Assembly: GCA_052034005.1 (NCBI GenBank) | Contig: JBPOJB010000011.1 | Span: 1 to 64,000, forward strand | DNA from: JAAYDI01 sp052034005 | GTDB taxonomy: Bacteria > Planctomycetota > Planctomycetia > Pirellulales > Pirellulaceae | DNA: 64,000 nucleotides | Reading direction: 5' to 3' | Shown: in pieces, positions 25,401 through 35,600 of the stretch | Layout: the number at the start of each line of letters is the position of its first letter | How positions within the stretch are numbered: position 1 is the stretch's first letter | Made by a program: the position numbers and the translations under genes | The notes under the pieces: model-generated | Told to the model about the DNA's origin: nothing | What the model saw: the letters and a program-made list of their open reading frames with translations, nothing else | Database searches by the model: none

Positions 25401-27868
25401 CGTATCCCCACGAACTGCTCCACAACTGGTGGGGCAACGGCGTGTTTGTCGACCCTGCGCAGGGCAACTGGTGTGAAGGGTTGACGGCCTACCTGGCCGA
25501 CCACCTGGTGCAAGAGCAGCGCGGGCTGGGACACGAGTACCGCCGCAGCGCGCTGCAGAAATACCGCAACTATGTGCGTGAGGGACGCGATTTTCCGCTC
25601 GTTGAGTTCCGCGAGCGGCACAGCGCGGCGACCGAGGCGGTGGGCTATGGCAAGGCGTTGATGCTCTGGCACATGGTGCGCCGCCAGCTGGGCGACGACG
25701 CGTTCCGTGCGGGGCTCTCGGATTTCTACCGCCAGCAGCGCGGCCGGCGCGCCGGATTCGACGATCTGCGCGCGGCCCTGGAGGCGGCCGGCAGCACGGA
25801 CCTGCGCGGCGTTTTCCAGCAGTGGACTACGCGCACGGGAGCCCCCGTACTCGGACTGGCCGACCTGCAGGTCCAGCGGGCCGACGCGGGCTTCGTTGTG
25901 TCCGGGCTGCTCAGACAGACGCAGGCCGCCGAGCCCTACACCTTGCAGGTCCCGGTGACCGTGCTTACCGCCGACGGGCCTCAGACGACCATCGTGAGCT
26001 TGCAGGGGCGCGAACAGCCACTGGCCATCACGGTCGAGGCAGCGCCGCTATCGCTGCACGTGGATCCCATGTGCGACCTGTTCCGTATGCTTGACCCGCG
26101 CGAGACGCCGGCGTCGATCGGCCAGATTTTCGGCGAACCGCGCATCCTGGCGGTGATTCCGGCCGCCGCCGGTCCGGCGCTCGGCCAACAGTACCGCAGG
26201 CTGGTCGACGCCTGGGCCAGCGATGCGCACCAGATCGACGTCGTGTCGGACGGCGAACTGGCGGCGCTTCCCGACGACCGCTGTGTGTGGATCTTCGGGC
26301 GTGACAATCGGTTTGCCGCCGAGTTGGCGGCCGGATCCGCCGAAGAACCGGTCAGCGTCCACGGCGACCGGGTCCAACTGGGCGGGGATGCAGTGCCACT
26401 GGCGGGCCATTCGATTGTCGTGGCGCGGCGCCACCCGCGGAACGTCGAGAAGGCCGTGGGCTGGCTGGTCGTCGAGCCGGCCGCCGCGTTGGACGGTCTG
26501 GCCCGCAAACTGCCCCACTATGGCAAGTATTCGTACCTGGCGTTTGAAGGGGTCGAGCCGACCAACACGGTCAAGGGCCAGTGGAGCGCCGGCGCGTCGC
26601 CGCTGGTAGTGGACCTGCGCGAGGATCGCAGCGGTGCCTGGCCGGCCCTGGCGCCCGAGCAGCGGCGTGCCTTGGCCGAACTGCCGCCCGTCTTCTCCGC
26701 GCGCAACCTGGCGGCGCATGTCGCGTGGCTCGCGGCGCCCGAACGGGAAGGACGCGGGCTGGGCAGCCTCGGGCTGCAGCAGGCGGCGGACTATATCGCC
26801 GATCAGATGGCGGCGGCCGGACTCCAGCCGGGCGGCGACCACGGGACCTGGTTCCAATCGTTCACCGTCGCGCAGGGGCCGGACGGGCAGCCCGTCGACA
26901 CATGCAACGTGGTCGGCGTCCTGCCCGGCCACCGCGCGGACTGGGCGGACCAATCGATCATCGTGGGCGCGCACTACGATCACTTGGGGCGCGGCTGGCC
27001 CGACGTGCGGGATGCGTTCCGTGGACAAGTGCACCCGGGTGCCGACGACAACGCCAGCGGGGTGGCTGTCCTGTTGGAGTTGGCCAGGAACCTCGCCGCG
27101 GAGTCGGCCGGGTCGCGCAACCTGGTGTTCGTCGCATTTTCGGCCGAAGAGTGCGGGCGGCTCGGATCGCGACACTATGCCGCGCATCCGCGGTTCCCCC
27201 GCGACCAGATCCGCGCCGTGGTGAATCTGGACACCGTGGGGCGCTTGTTCGACGGGAAGATCGCCGTCCACGCCGCCGGGACGGCCGACCAGTGGCCGCA
27301 CATCTTCCGCGGCTGCGGCTATGTGACGGGCATTCCAAACCAGATTGTCATGAAAGGCGGTGAGGCGTCGGATCAGCAGAGTTTCATCGAGCTGGGCATT
27401 CCAGCGGTCCAGATCTTCACCGGCGCGCACGACGACTACCACCGGCCGTCGGACACTCCGGACCGGGTGGACGTGCCCGGGCTCGTGAAGGTGGCCACGT
27501 TCGTCAAGGAGGCCATCGTCTTTCTCGTGGAGCATCCCGAACCGCTGACCGTGCGGATCGATGCGTCCGCCCAGGAGCCTGCTGCGGCCGGGCCGACCTC
27601 CGGCTACGGCGTGTCGCTCGGCACGACGCCCGACTTCGATTACGAAGGCCAAGGGGTCCGGATCGCGTCGGTCCGGCCCGCTTCGCCGGCCGCCCGGGCC
27701 GGCCTGCAAGCGGGCGACGTGATCCTCCAAGTGGGCCAGCAGAAGATCGCCGATCTCAAGGCGTACGCTGCCGCGCTCCGGACGCTGACGCCGGATCAAA
27801 CGGTGCCGCTGGAGATCCAGCGCGGCGACAAGCGCTGGACGGTCGACGTGACCGTCGTCAAGCGCTGA
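22433..27868 (+). CDS. Giant secreted fusion: ChaN-like + hydrolase-like + M1 peptidase + M28 peptidase + PDZ
   Basis: 1811 residues; the ATG at 22433 opens a signal peptide (MRPTFTTLVGLLLLRVALSS). Residues ~60-290 are ChaN/Tiki-like (haem-binding uptake family), with VVFLGETHDDETTHRLEL, AMEMFERDVQP and VNGGFHTAYWDG. About 320-530 resembles an alpha/beta hydrolase, but the nucleophile elbow reads GEGAGA, with Gly for Ser. About 730-1190 is an M1-type gluzincin with HELLHNWWGN (993-1002), Glu1015 in NWCEGL and YGKALMLWHM. About 1400-1715 is M28, with AHYDH (His1514), GADDNASG, FSAEECGRLGS, NLDTVG and HDDYHRPSD, a full two-zinc set. About 1724-1811 is PDZ. The product should be periplasmic or envelope-associated and hydrolyse peptides. 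Its stop overlaps the convergent quinoprotein gene by 11 bases. Confidence 0.88.
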   Translation: MRPTFTTLVGLLLLRVALSSPPSADGQDAPPAWAAPPIDLAVSVRDGTSRSIVSVESMLDRLAGADVVFLGETHDDETTHRLELAVYDGLLRRRAGKVVLAMEMFERDVQPVLDDYLAGRIDEQQFLAQSRPWVNYATAYRPLIELARQMQGRVVASNIPRPLLAQVSMSGADALKSLKPEQAGHVPRQLLPNTDAYWRRFDRVTRGHLGRMQGGSDSDARLYSTQSLWDNAMGEACADALDKYPGHVVLHVNGGFHTAYWDGTAHQLKLRKPDAKVLTVAIVPTLNPATEQLPPGTRADFTAFVEALATDQSEGMYSVYAPQQIKYRWHIPAQATPEHPVPLLIFLPDEGLTAGDALDLWKERLGNEAAIAVMEAPYRETQVDLSVGGRWFWPDTFTSDLAGMAGAVESIWGYLLRHFPVDAARVCVAGEGAGATVAVGVALLADRMPFSAIAVDPRQYAKVRECPSPDPERFGQEPPPRKGLRVICAAEDANWWAEELGQRNGGEFQGETIVRAADPWEVDPQEEDAIRTALACPPRPAAQNGARCYILVEHESPRARHWARLHAWRVSAQGGCRVAVVDRPPEAADATPIPTTLAAEQFAAPGMLPKCPGPFGGTTVLVLPPDADPAQVSAWESLEENDPLTKVRAFYRLRIARVEGEGKLHDVLVKLQSENRKNILIVPAVFYAGGDWMRALRDSVKDLEDQLTLHWLPGLGGQPVPLEAEAASARDLPLKHVLAVTLLPETHQIRVRDRLELPAPLCRAGTEFVLSDQLTLTSSQPAVERAADAGPAGQVRYRLTSAPADGVLTLTYDGSIDHGLSDEQEQYTRGFRETRGIISAEGVYLDGDSLWVPRFGDGLVRFTLEVQLPPEWHVISQGSGTSRDDRGIARWDSGGLMEQVYLVGGPLLPYRDTAGAVEALVYLRTPDDALARKYLDATAQYLEMYRQLIGAYPYDKFALVENFWETGYGMPSFTLLGSQVIRFPFILHSSYPHELLHNWWGNGVFVDPAQGNWCEGLTAYLADHLVQEQRGLGHEYRRSALQKYRNYVREGRDFPLVEFRERHSAATEAVGYGKALMLWHMVRRQLGDDAFRAGLSDFYRQQRGRRAGFDDLRAALEAAGSTDLRGVFQQWTTRTGAPVLGLADLQVQRADAGFVVSGLLRQTQAAEPYTLQVPVTVLTADGPQTTIVSLQGREQPLAITVEAAPLSLHVDPMCDLFRMLDPRETPASIGQIFGEPRILAVIPAAAGPALGQQYRRLVDAWASDAHQIDVVSDGELAALPDDRCVWIFGRDNRFAAELAAGSAEEPVSVHGDRVQLGGDAVPLAGHSIVVARRHPRNVEKAVGWLVVEPAAALDGLARKLPHYGKYSYLAFEGVEPTNTVKGQWSAGASPLVVDLREDRSGAWPALAPEQRRALAELPPVFSARNLAAHVAWLAAPEREGRGLGSLGLQQAADYIADQMAAAGLQPGGDHGTWFQSFTVAQGPDGQPVDTCNVVGVLPGHRADWADQSIIVGAHYDHLGRGWPDVRDAFRGQVHPGADDNASGVAVLLELARNLAAESAGSRNLVFVAFSAEECGRLGSRHYAAHPRFPRDQIRAVVNLDTVGRLFDGKIAVHAAGTADQWPHIFRGCGYVTGIPNQIVMKGGEASDQQSFIELGIPAVQIFTGAHDDYHRPSDTPDRVDVPGLVKVATFVKEAIVFLVEHPEPLTVRIDASAQEPAAAGPTSGYGVSLGTTPDFDYEGQGVRIASVRPASPAARAGLQAGDVILQVGQQKIADLKAYAAALRTLTPDQTVPLEIQRGDKRWTVDVTVVKR

Positions 27869-29303
27869 AACAGTACAGCCTGGCCTTGGTCCGCACGTAG
27901 ATGCGTCCGTCGCAGATGGCCGGGGTCGCGATCACGCGCTCGCCGTCACCGAAATCGGCGCTGAACAGCTCCTCGCAGGAGGCGTCGGCTTTCAGCACCG
28001 TCAGTCGCCCCTTCGTATCGACCACGAACAGCTTCTTATCGGCGGCCACCACCGATGCGAAGAAGGATGCCCCACCCTTCTTCAGGCGGCGCTTCCTGAC
28101 CAGTTCGCCGTTGTCCGACCGGATCGCCTGCAGCACGCCACCATCGGTGATCAGGAACAGCAGGCCGTCGTAGTCGACCGGTGATGCCACGTACGGGACA
28201 TCTTTTCGGTAGGTCCACTCCACGTGTGGTTCCGAGTTCCCGCCGGCGGACGGCAGGCGGATGGAGAGCAAGCCCGCCCGGTTGCCCAGGCTGGCAAACG
28301 CCGCGTTCCACTCGGTTTCCTCCACGATCCCGTCGCCGTTCCCCCACCGCCGGTCCATGCTCTCCATCATCCGATACATGGACACCACGTCCTTCATCTC
28401 CTCCAGCGCGAGCTTGCCGTCCTTGTTGGCGTCGAACTGCTCGATGTATACCGCCATCGACTCGCCTTCCCCCGCCGGCTCACAGAGAAACACGTGCGAA
28501 CCGGAGACGATGGGCACGGTAATCGGCGAATTGGAGACGCCGGGCACTGTGAACGCCACCTCCCCGTTGGACGCCCGGTAGGCAAACAGCCCTTGGGCGC
28601 CGCTGGCGAGCACCAGCAATGTGCCGTCGTCCAGGGCGGCGACGCTGGGAGTGGTGTACGCGCCGGTCACGCCGTCAGGGCGATCGACTTTCCAGCAGGG
28701 GGCGCCGGAAGCCAGGTCGTAGGCTGCGATATAGGAGCCCTGAATCTGGTCGGCCAGCAGGATCACCTTGTCGTCCACAATGATCGGCGAACTGGCCATG
28801 CCGTGCATGCTGTGGAACAGGCCGACATCGGTGTGCCAACGCAAGTCGCCCGTGTTGGTGTAGCACAGCAATCCCGTATCCTGATAGAACACGACCACGT
28901 TCTGCCCGTCGGCGGCAGGCGTGCAGGTGGCCGGCCCGTTGTAGGGGCGAGTCATGTTCTCCTCACGCACCTTCTGCACGGTCCGGCGCCACAGCTCCTT
29001 GCCGGTCTGAGCGTCCAGGCACTGGACCGTACGGTCCGCGTCGACGAAGGAAGTCAGATACAACTGTCCGCCGACGATCACGGGCGACGACGTGCCTTCC
29101 TGAACATCCACCGACCACGCCTCGTTCCTCCCAGGTCCGATTTCGACCGGCAGGCCCGTGGAGGTGCTGACTCCTGTGCCGTTCGCACCGCGGAAGCGCG
29201 GCCAGTCTTCCGCCTGAGCCAAGGTGGGCCCCCATCCCATCCACAGCAGCGCCAGCGCCCACGCCAGAACCACTGCCGACCGTGTCCCTGTTGCTCGCAA
29301 CAT
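27858..29303 (-). CDS. PQQ-like beta-propeller protein with EF-hand insert
   Basis: 481 residues from the ATG at 29303 (GGAGGT five bases upstream), starting a signal peptide (LAWALALLWMGWGPTLAQA). WPRFRGANGTGVS opens the planctomycete-type PQQ_2 propeller; repeats such as VQCLDAQTGKELWRR and LLCYTNTGDLRWHTDV follow. Two EF-hand-like calcium loops are inserted (FDANKDGKLALEEM and RRWGNGDGIVEETEW, ~310-365). Such proteins are periplasmic, and binding of PQQ is often lost; I see no dehydrogenase active site. The role is probably structural or redox-linked but unproven. Confidence 0.82.
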   Translation of the reverse strand: MLRATGTRSAVVLAWALALLWMGWGPTLAQAEDWPRFRGANGTGVSTSTGLPVEIGPGRNEAWSVDVQEGTSSPVIVGGQLYLTSFVDADRTVQCLDAQTGKELWRRTVQKVREENMTRPYNGPATCTPAADGQNVVVFYQDTGLLCYTNTGDLRWHTDVGLFHSMHGMASSPIIVDDKVILLADQIQGSYIAAYDLASGAPCWKVDRPDGVTGAYTTPSVAALDDGTLLVLASGAQGLFAYRASNGEVAFTVPGVSNSPITVPIVSGSHVFLCEPAGEGESMAVYIEQFDANKDGKLALEEMKDVVSMYRMMESMDRRWGNGDGIVEETEWNAAFASLGNRAGLLSIRLPSAGGNSEPHVEWTYRKDVPYVASPVDYDGLLFLITDGGVLQAIRSDNGELVRKRRLKKGGASFFASVVAADKKLFVVDTKGRLTVLKADASCEELFSADFGDGERVIATPAICDGRIYVRTKARLYCFSA

Positions 29304-29559
29304 GCAATACCTCCGAAAGCTCGCAGTTGATGAATCGTGTCTGCCCGGCTTCGATCTCTCACACCTCCAGCTCGACCGGATTGGCCAGCTCGCATTCGAA
29401 ATCCACTTCCGCGCTGGCCAGATGCCGGGGCTGTCAAGGTAGCGGAAGATCTTCATGGCTGGTTCCTCAAGGAGGCAGTCGATTCAACGGCCGATGGGAC
29501 GCCTGTCTGCATCGGGGCAGGCGTGCGGCCCCGCACGCGATACGCTCCACCGGCCCGTT

Positions 29560-30951
29560 TCAATCCTCCGCGCGACTGCCGTCGTCGCACATCCGGACGA
29601 TTTTCGGATCGAACTGGGCAACGATGGTCACCAAGTCGGCCTGCTGGCGCATCACCTTGTGGATGTCCTTGTAAACGTCCGGCACTTCATCCGACCCGGC
29701 CGAGAGGATGTGGATCCCCTTCTGCTCCAGTTCCCGTTTAACGGTCTTGATATTGTAGGTATCCCGCGCCTTCGTGCGGGACATGCAGCGGCCGGCGCCG
29801 TGGGAGGCGGAGGCGAGCGATTGAGGCTCGCCCAGACCGCGCACCACGAACGCCGGGTCCGCCATGGACCCCGGGATGACGCCCAGGACGCCGCGCCCCG
29901 CGGGCGTGGCACCCTTGCGGTGCACAATCACTTCCCGACCGCCGTGCGTTTCCTTCCAGGCGAAGTTGTGGTGGTTCTCGACACCCGCGACCACCTGGGC
30001 ACCGAGCAGCCGCACCACGAGCCGGTGAATGATCTCATGGTTGGCTGCCGCGTAATCGCCCATCAGGTTCATCGCCGCCCAGTACTCCTGGCCCGCCTGG
30101 TCGTCGAGACTCAGCCAGGCGAGTCGGCCCAGCGACGCGTGTTTCCGCGGCAGCTTGGACCGGGCGATCGCGCTGTAGGTCGAACAGACCGCCGCGCCCG
30201 TCCCGCGACTCCCACTGTGACTCAACAACGCCACATACTGCCCGGCCTCGAGACCCAGCTCCCGGTCCGCGGCCTCGAGCGTCAACGTGCCGAACTCCAC
30301 GAAATGATTGCCCGACCCGGACGTTCCGAGCTGCCGCCAGGCGCGATCCTTGTACGTGCGCGTGATACGGGTCACCGACCAGTCCTGGTCCAACACCGGA
30401 TGCGACTTCGGTTGCCGGTACTCCGCACCGACGCCAAACCGCGTGCCACCCTGCAACGCTTCCTTGTACGCGTTGAACCTCGACTCGAGCGTCGCCGGCG
30501 GAAGATCGAGTACGGACATCTTCATGCGGCAGGCGATGTCCACCCCAACCGCGTAGGGAATCACCGCATTGTCACATGCCAACACGCCCCCGATCGGCAG
30601 GCCGTACCCGACGTGCGCGTCCGGCATCAGGGCGGCTGCGACCGCCACCGGCACGCTGCAAGCCTGACGCATCTGTGCGTGCGAGTCCGGCTCAATCCCC
30701 TCGGCACCCCACGTCCGATACGACACCGGCGCGGGAGGTGTGGACTGCTTCTCGGCGATCAGCAACCGCGCCAAGCCGCCGAAATGCGCGTCCGCCTCGT
30801 AGGTGGCGGGTTCCTGCAAGACCTGCCGGACACGCTCCTTGACCGCCTTCCCCTGGAGCGCTCCTCCGGCAGCCGCCGATTGGATCGCCCGGATCGCCTC
30901 CTTGACGCAGTTCGTCGGGACACCGAGCTTGAGCAGTTGGCGAGTGTTCAT
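29560..30951 (-). CDS. rtcB: RNA-splicing ligase RtcB
   Basis: 463 residues from the ATG at 30951 (MNTRQLLKLGVP); longer frames lack family similarity. RtcB joins 2',3'-cyclic phosphate or 3'-phosphate RNA ends to 5'-OH ends using GTP and Mn. Motifs: MPDAHVGYGLPIGGVLA, VGVDIACRM (metal Cys), GTSGSGNHFVEFG, LSHSGSRG, ANHEIIHRLV, HRKGATPAGRGVLGVIPGSM and SASHGAGRCMSR, which holds the His that is guanylylated. The active site is complete. No rtcA, rtcR or archease gene is adjacent. Confidence 0.93.
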   Translation of the reverse strand: MNTRQLLKLGVPTNCVKEAIRAIQSAAAGGALQGKAVKERVRQVLQEPATYEADAHFGGLARLLIAEKQSTPPAPVSYRTWGAEGIEPDSHAQMRQACSVPVAVAAALMPDAHVGYGLPIGGVLACDNAVIPYAVGVDIACRMKMSVLDLPPATLESRFNAYKEALQGGTRFGVGAEYRQPKSHPVLDQDWSVTRITRTYKDRAWRQLGTSGSGNHFVEFGTLTLEAADRELGLEAGQYVALLSHSGSRGTGAAVCSTYSAIARSKLPRKHASLGRLAWLSLDDQAGQEYWAAMNLMGDYAAANHEIIHRLVVRLLGAQVVAGVENHHNFAWKETHGGREVIVHRKGATPAGRGVLGVIPGSMADPAFVVRGLGEPQSLASASHGAGRCMSRTKARDTYNIKTVKRELEQKGIHILSAGSDEVPDVYKDIHKVMRQQADLVTIVAQFDPKIVRMCDDGSRAED

Positions 30952-31054
30952 CTGTTGGGCTTCGATCTTTCTTTCCAGGTGGGACGGAGCGGGCGAATGA
31001 GATCCACAGTGATCCGCGTTGAGAGGCACCCGCACCTCGACCACCGACGACTTG

Positions 31055-32608
31055 TCATCCCACAAGCGGCGGCTGACAACTGGCAGCTCCGTTCAACAAT
31101 GCCCGGCCGTGGCCGCGAATCGAGTCGAGCAGTTGGTCCAGGTGTTCCGGGGTCGTGAGCGGGTTAATGACCGTGGTGCGCATCGCGCCGACGCCGTCGA
31201 TCTTGGTCGACACGATGTAGAACTCGCCCGATTCGATCACGCGTCGACGCAGCTCCAATTGGAAGCGCCCCACCTGTTCGCGCGGCGCATCGGCCAGTGC
31301 CCGGGGCAGGTGCCGGAACACGACGATGTTGGCCTGGGGCTCGTGCACGGCTTCAAAATCGGGCGCCGCCTGCAGTTTCTCGTAGAAGGTCTGTGCCAGC
31401 GAGAAGGTCACGTCCACCAGGTCGGCGAACAGCTGTTGGCCGAACAGCGCCCAGACGCCCCACAGGCCGAAGGCCGCCGCTCGCTTCGTACATTCCACGG
31501 TGCGCAGCCCGCTGTCGTACTCGGCCAGGCCCGGCGCGGCCGGGTCGAACAGGTAGGGCGCTTCCTGCCGGAAGGCCTCGAAACGATGCGCTTTGTTCCG
31601 CAAGAACACGAACGCACAGAGGGCCGGCATGAACAGCATCTTGTGTGCATCCCACACGACGCTGTCCGCCTGGTCCAGGCCGGCCACGAGGTGCCGGTAG
31701 CGGGCGCTCACGCAGACGCTGCCGCCGTGGGCCGCGTCCACATGCAGCCACACGCCGTAACGCCGACAGATCTCCGCGATGTGGCTCAACGGGTCGAACG
31801 CGCCGACCGGCGTCGAGCAGGCACAGGCGACTACCGCCACTACCGGCCGGCCTTCGTCCCGCAACTGACGCAACAGCTCCTCCAGGCGATCCGGATCCAT
31901 GCGGCGCTGCGAGTCCAGCGCGACGCGCCGCACCTGGGCGGTCCCCATCCCCAAGACGCCCGCAGAGCGGCCGACCGAGTAGTGCGCATCGTCGTGCACC
32001 ACGAGCACGGGCGGCCGGGCGCGGCCGGCCAGCCCCTGTTCCCATGAATCGGTCAGCGCCACGTTGCGCGCCGCCAGCAACGCCGTCAGATTGGCCAGCG
32101 AGCCGCCGTGGGTCGCCAGCCCGGCGAACGTGCCGAGCTGCCAACCAATGAGCTGGCCCAGCCGATCCACCAGGCTCCATTCGGCGGCCGTGGCCCACGG
32201 CCCCATGTCGTAGACCGCCATCACCTGGTTCGTCACCGACCCCACGGCGTCGAACAATCCGGCCAGCGGTACGGACGCGGCCACCTGGTGACCGATGTAG
32301 CCGGGGTGGTGCAGGTTGTGGCCGCGCTGCAGCATGAGCGCCACCAGTTCGACCAGTCGTTGCTCGACCTGCTGGCGCTCCGCGCCCGCCGGCAGGCCGC
32401 GCGCAAGCCACTGCGCGGCCTCCTCCACGTTCGCCGCCGGATCGCGCCAGGGCAGCACGGCCCCGCGGCACGCTTGGGCATCCTGCAGGTGGGCCGCCAA
32501 CTGATCGATCACGCGGCGGCCCGCCTGGCGCAACAGGGCCGGGTCGTACGCCGCTGTAATCCGACGACGCGCTTCGATCATTTCAGCAGGGGAAAGCATC
32601 GGGCACAC
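31055..32608 (-). CDS. PLP-dependent group II decarboxylase (aromatic/glutamate type)
   Basis: 517 residues. I prefer the GTG at 32608, which has GGAGG with 7-base spacing; the ATG at 32599 is the alternative. Fold-type I PLP enzyme of the DDC/glutamate/tyrosine decarboxylase group. Visible: HHPGYIGHQVAASVPLAGL (substrate-side N-terminus), VTNQVMAVYDMGPWATAAEW, THGGSLANLTALLAAR, WLHVDAAHGGSV and the Schiff-base Lys in SVVWDAHKMLFMP. The substrate (aromatic amino acid, aspartate, 2,4-diaminobutyrate or other) cannot be told from sequence alone. It lies 29 bases downstream of the HZS-alpha-like gene on the same strand. Confidence 0.85.
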   Translation of the reverse strand: MCPMLSPAEMIEARRRITAAYDPALLRQAGRRVIDQLAAHLQDAQACRGAVLPWRDPAANVEEAAQWLARGLPAGAERQQVEQRLVELVALMLQRGHNLHHPGYIGHQVAASVPLAGLFDAVGSVTNQVMAVYDMGPWATAAEWSLVDRLGQLIGWQLGTFAGLATHGGSLANLTALLAARNVALTDSWEQGLAGRARPPVLVVHDDAHYSVGRSAGVLGMGTAQVRRVALDSQRRMDPDRLEELLRQLRDEGRPVVAVVACACSTPVGAFDPLSHIAEICRRYGVWLHVDAAHGGSVCVSARYRHLVAGLDQADSVVWDAHKMLFMPALCAFVFLRNKAHRFEAFRQEAPYLFDPAAPGLAEYDSGLRTVECTKRAAAFGLWGVWALFGQQLFADLVDVTFSLAQTFYEKLQAAPDFEAVHEPQANIVVFRHLPRALADAPREQVGRFQLELRRRVIESGEFYIVSTKIDGVGAMRTTVINPLTTPEHLDQLLDSIRGHGRALLNGAASCQPPLVG

Positions 32609-32637
32609 CCGTCCGCCTCCGCGCAACACGCGCGCTC

Positions 32638-35600
32638 TCAGTCCACCGGTCCAGGACGCACGATCGTCGGCGCCGTCTTGACGCGCGGCCGGACGGACAA
32701 CCAATCCACACCCTGGAACACCGGGTCATCGATCTCTCGCACCTCCTCGGCGCCCAGGTACGGGCACATCGTGTCGACCCAGGCGATGAGTCGCTGCAAG
32801 GACAGCGGATCGACCTGCACGTCGTAGTGCCGGCCGGAGGACGCGATATCAATCAGCGGGCTGTTGTACGACAGGTGCGTCATCGGTTCCGGCGTGCGGT
32901 ACGCCTCGGGGTCGACCGTGCTGTACCCTTCCACCATGATCATGTTGGCGATGCCGAACCCCGGTGGAGGGTTCTCCGGCTTCCGATACGGCGCACCCCA
33001 ACTGGGGTTGCCCGTCAGCAGCATGTAGGTTTCGTCGAAGGACAGGAATCCGGGTCGCTGCGTCAGGTCGACCACCTGCCGCGCCTCGCCGTCGCCGGCG
33101 TGGCACTTCGCGCAGTACTGGTCGAGCACGGGCCGCACGAACCGCGGAAAGCTCACCGATTCATCGCCCCAGGGCGGCGGCTCGATCGGGCGCGGCGCGC
33201 GGCTCATCGCCAGTGCATCATTCTGGTGTAACGGAGTCCGGCTATGGCTTTCGTGACAGCCCAGGCAACCGCGCCGCTCGCCCGGCATGACGCCGACGAA
33301 GCTGCGCATCGTCTGGAGCGCCCGGTGGTTCTCGTCCAGGAGCTGGAAATGCAGCGCCATGCCGGAGGGGGCCTCGAACGTGACGGACCCGTCCGTGTCG
33401 ATCGGCACGGTGCCCAGGATGCGTTTGACCCCTTCGCTTTGGACCAGCGACACGACCGGTCCGGTGGAGAGCGCGGGCCGTTTGTGCCAGTAGGTATAGG
33501 TCTTCGGCTCGATATTCAACACGCGCAGGAAGCGCGCCTTGCCGCGCAGCGCCTCGGGGGCGCCTTCGTACACGTCAGTGCTGTAGATCACGCCCGGCTT
33601 GGGCGTGAGGCGCTCCCGGTCGGTCGGCCAGTCGACGCGGTCGGCCAGCACGGGTGGGACCTTGCGCGGCCGGACGGGGATGGCGTGCAGGATGTGGTGC
33701 GTCCCTTCGTAGACCAGCTCGCGGTTCCCCTGGATGTCCATGCAGTAGAGCACGAATTTGCCTTGGCGGTCGGCGGACACCAGGAAGTCCTGGGGGCTCA
33801 GCGGATAGGGCGAGTAGTAGCCCGCGTAGTGCCCGCTGGCGTGATAGTCCGCCGACTCGATCGGATCCACCGGCCCGTTCCCGCACTCCGGCCACTCGAC
33901 GTCCGCCGTCACCTTGGTGAGGCCGTCCGGGAAGTTGAAGCCCCGCGTGGGATCGACGATCCCCACCGACCCGGCGAACCAGTTGTGATGGGCGCTGCCG
34001 GTGAACATGATCTTGCGGGTGCCGGGTATCTGGCGCGCGTCCTTGATCAGGTCCGGCCAGACACTCTGGTTGCCCCACAACGTGTTGACTTGTGTCCCGT
34101 CGGGATTGACCGTCCACAGCTTCTGGGCGCGCCACAGCGGCTTGTCCGTGTACTCCCACCGCGTGTAGACCACGCGTCCGTCCTCGAGCACCGAGGGGAG
34201 GTAGTCCGGCTCGTTGTTCTGTGACACGAGGAAGATGTTCCGGCCGTCCCGGTCGCAGCGGGCCAGCACGAACGCGTTGGTCGGCGGCATGCAGCGGACG
34301 TAGGTGTGGCCACGCGTCGTGGAGAACATCAGGTGCTGCCCGTCCGGCAGGTAGATCGGGTCCAGGTCGTCGTACGGCCCGTCGGTCAACTGCCGCAAGC
34401 CGCTGCCATCGATGTTGATCTCGTAGAGATGAAACGACTTCTCGTTGTGCGGATGGAAGCAGAACAGCACCTTCCGAGCGTCCCACGACAGGTCCGGGCG
34501 CCAGAACGCGCCGTGCAACGGCAGCTGGGGCATCAACTGCCGCAGGTGCCCGGCGGGCGAGAGTCCCTCGAGCACGAGCAGTCGGCCGCCGGGCACCGCC
34601 ATGTAGCCGAGCCGATGCCGGGTCTCATGCGCCCACTCGCTCCCGTCCGGAAAGGGCATGTCGACAAACAGCACCCGGCTGAAGTCGATCGCCGGGTTCC
34701 GGAATGTGATGGTGCGTTTCACTTCCCGCACGCGGAAATAGAGCGCGGCGTCGGCGCCTTCGACCTGCTCCGCCTGCCTCTGTAATGCGAACAGCGTCAA
34801 CAGCTCGCGCGTCAGATCCAGTGGCGGATCGGTCGCCTGCGCGATCCGCTCGGCGAGCTGCCCGGTCCAACGGATCTCGGCCAGGATCCGTTCGCGGGTC
34901 GGGTTGCCGTCCGCCTGGTGCAGCCAATCGCGTTGCAGGGCTTCCCGGGCCGCCGCCGCGGTCAGGTCCTGCGTGATAGGGGTCTCCGGCCGACGGTAGG
35001 GCGCCACAGCTTCGGCCACGAACGGCCGCGGTTGCACACGCCGCCCCGCCTGGAGCATGATGTCGATCCAGGCGGGTGAGTCGTCGGCCGCGGCCCCCGC
35101 GTCCTTCAACCGAACGTACTCCGCCGCGATCCGTCGGGCCTCCTCCCAGTCCGCGCGCTGCGGCCCCGACAAGCGACGCCATTGCTCGTCGGTCAGCGGC
35201 TGGTATTCCATCATCAGTTCCACGAGCCGGCCGACCGTCCTGGCGAGCGCCTCGTGGTTGTCCGCCGTCAGGTAGTCCAGCGGCAAGCTGTTCGTGGCTT
35301 GCACATAGTCCGCGTAATCCTGCGCGAAATCCGCTTTCAGTCTCGTCAGCACGACGCCGATCAACTCGCGATCCACACGCGCATCCGGATGTTCGGCCAA
35401 CATCCGGCGGACGCTGGCCAGCGACTCCGCAAATGTCGCCCGCGGCTGGTAGTAGCGCGCGGCGGTCTGGTCAAGTTCCTGGAAACGCGCGGCGAGTGAG
35501 GCGATCCCCTCGCGGTAAAGGCGCTGCACATCGGCGGCCGTCAGCGCCCGGGAGTAAATCCGCAGATCATCGAGCATGCCCTGCAGGTGCTCGCCCAGGC

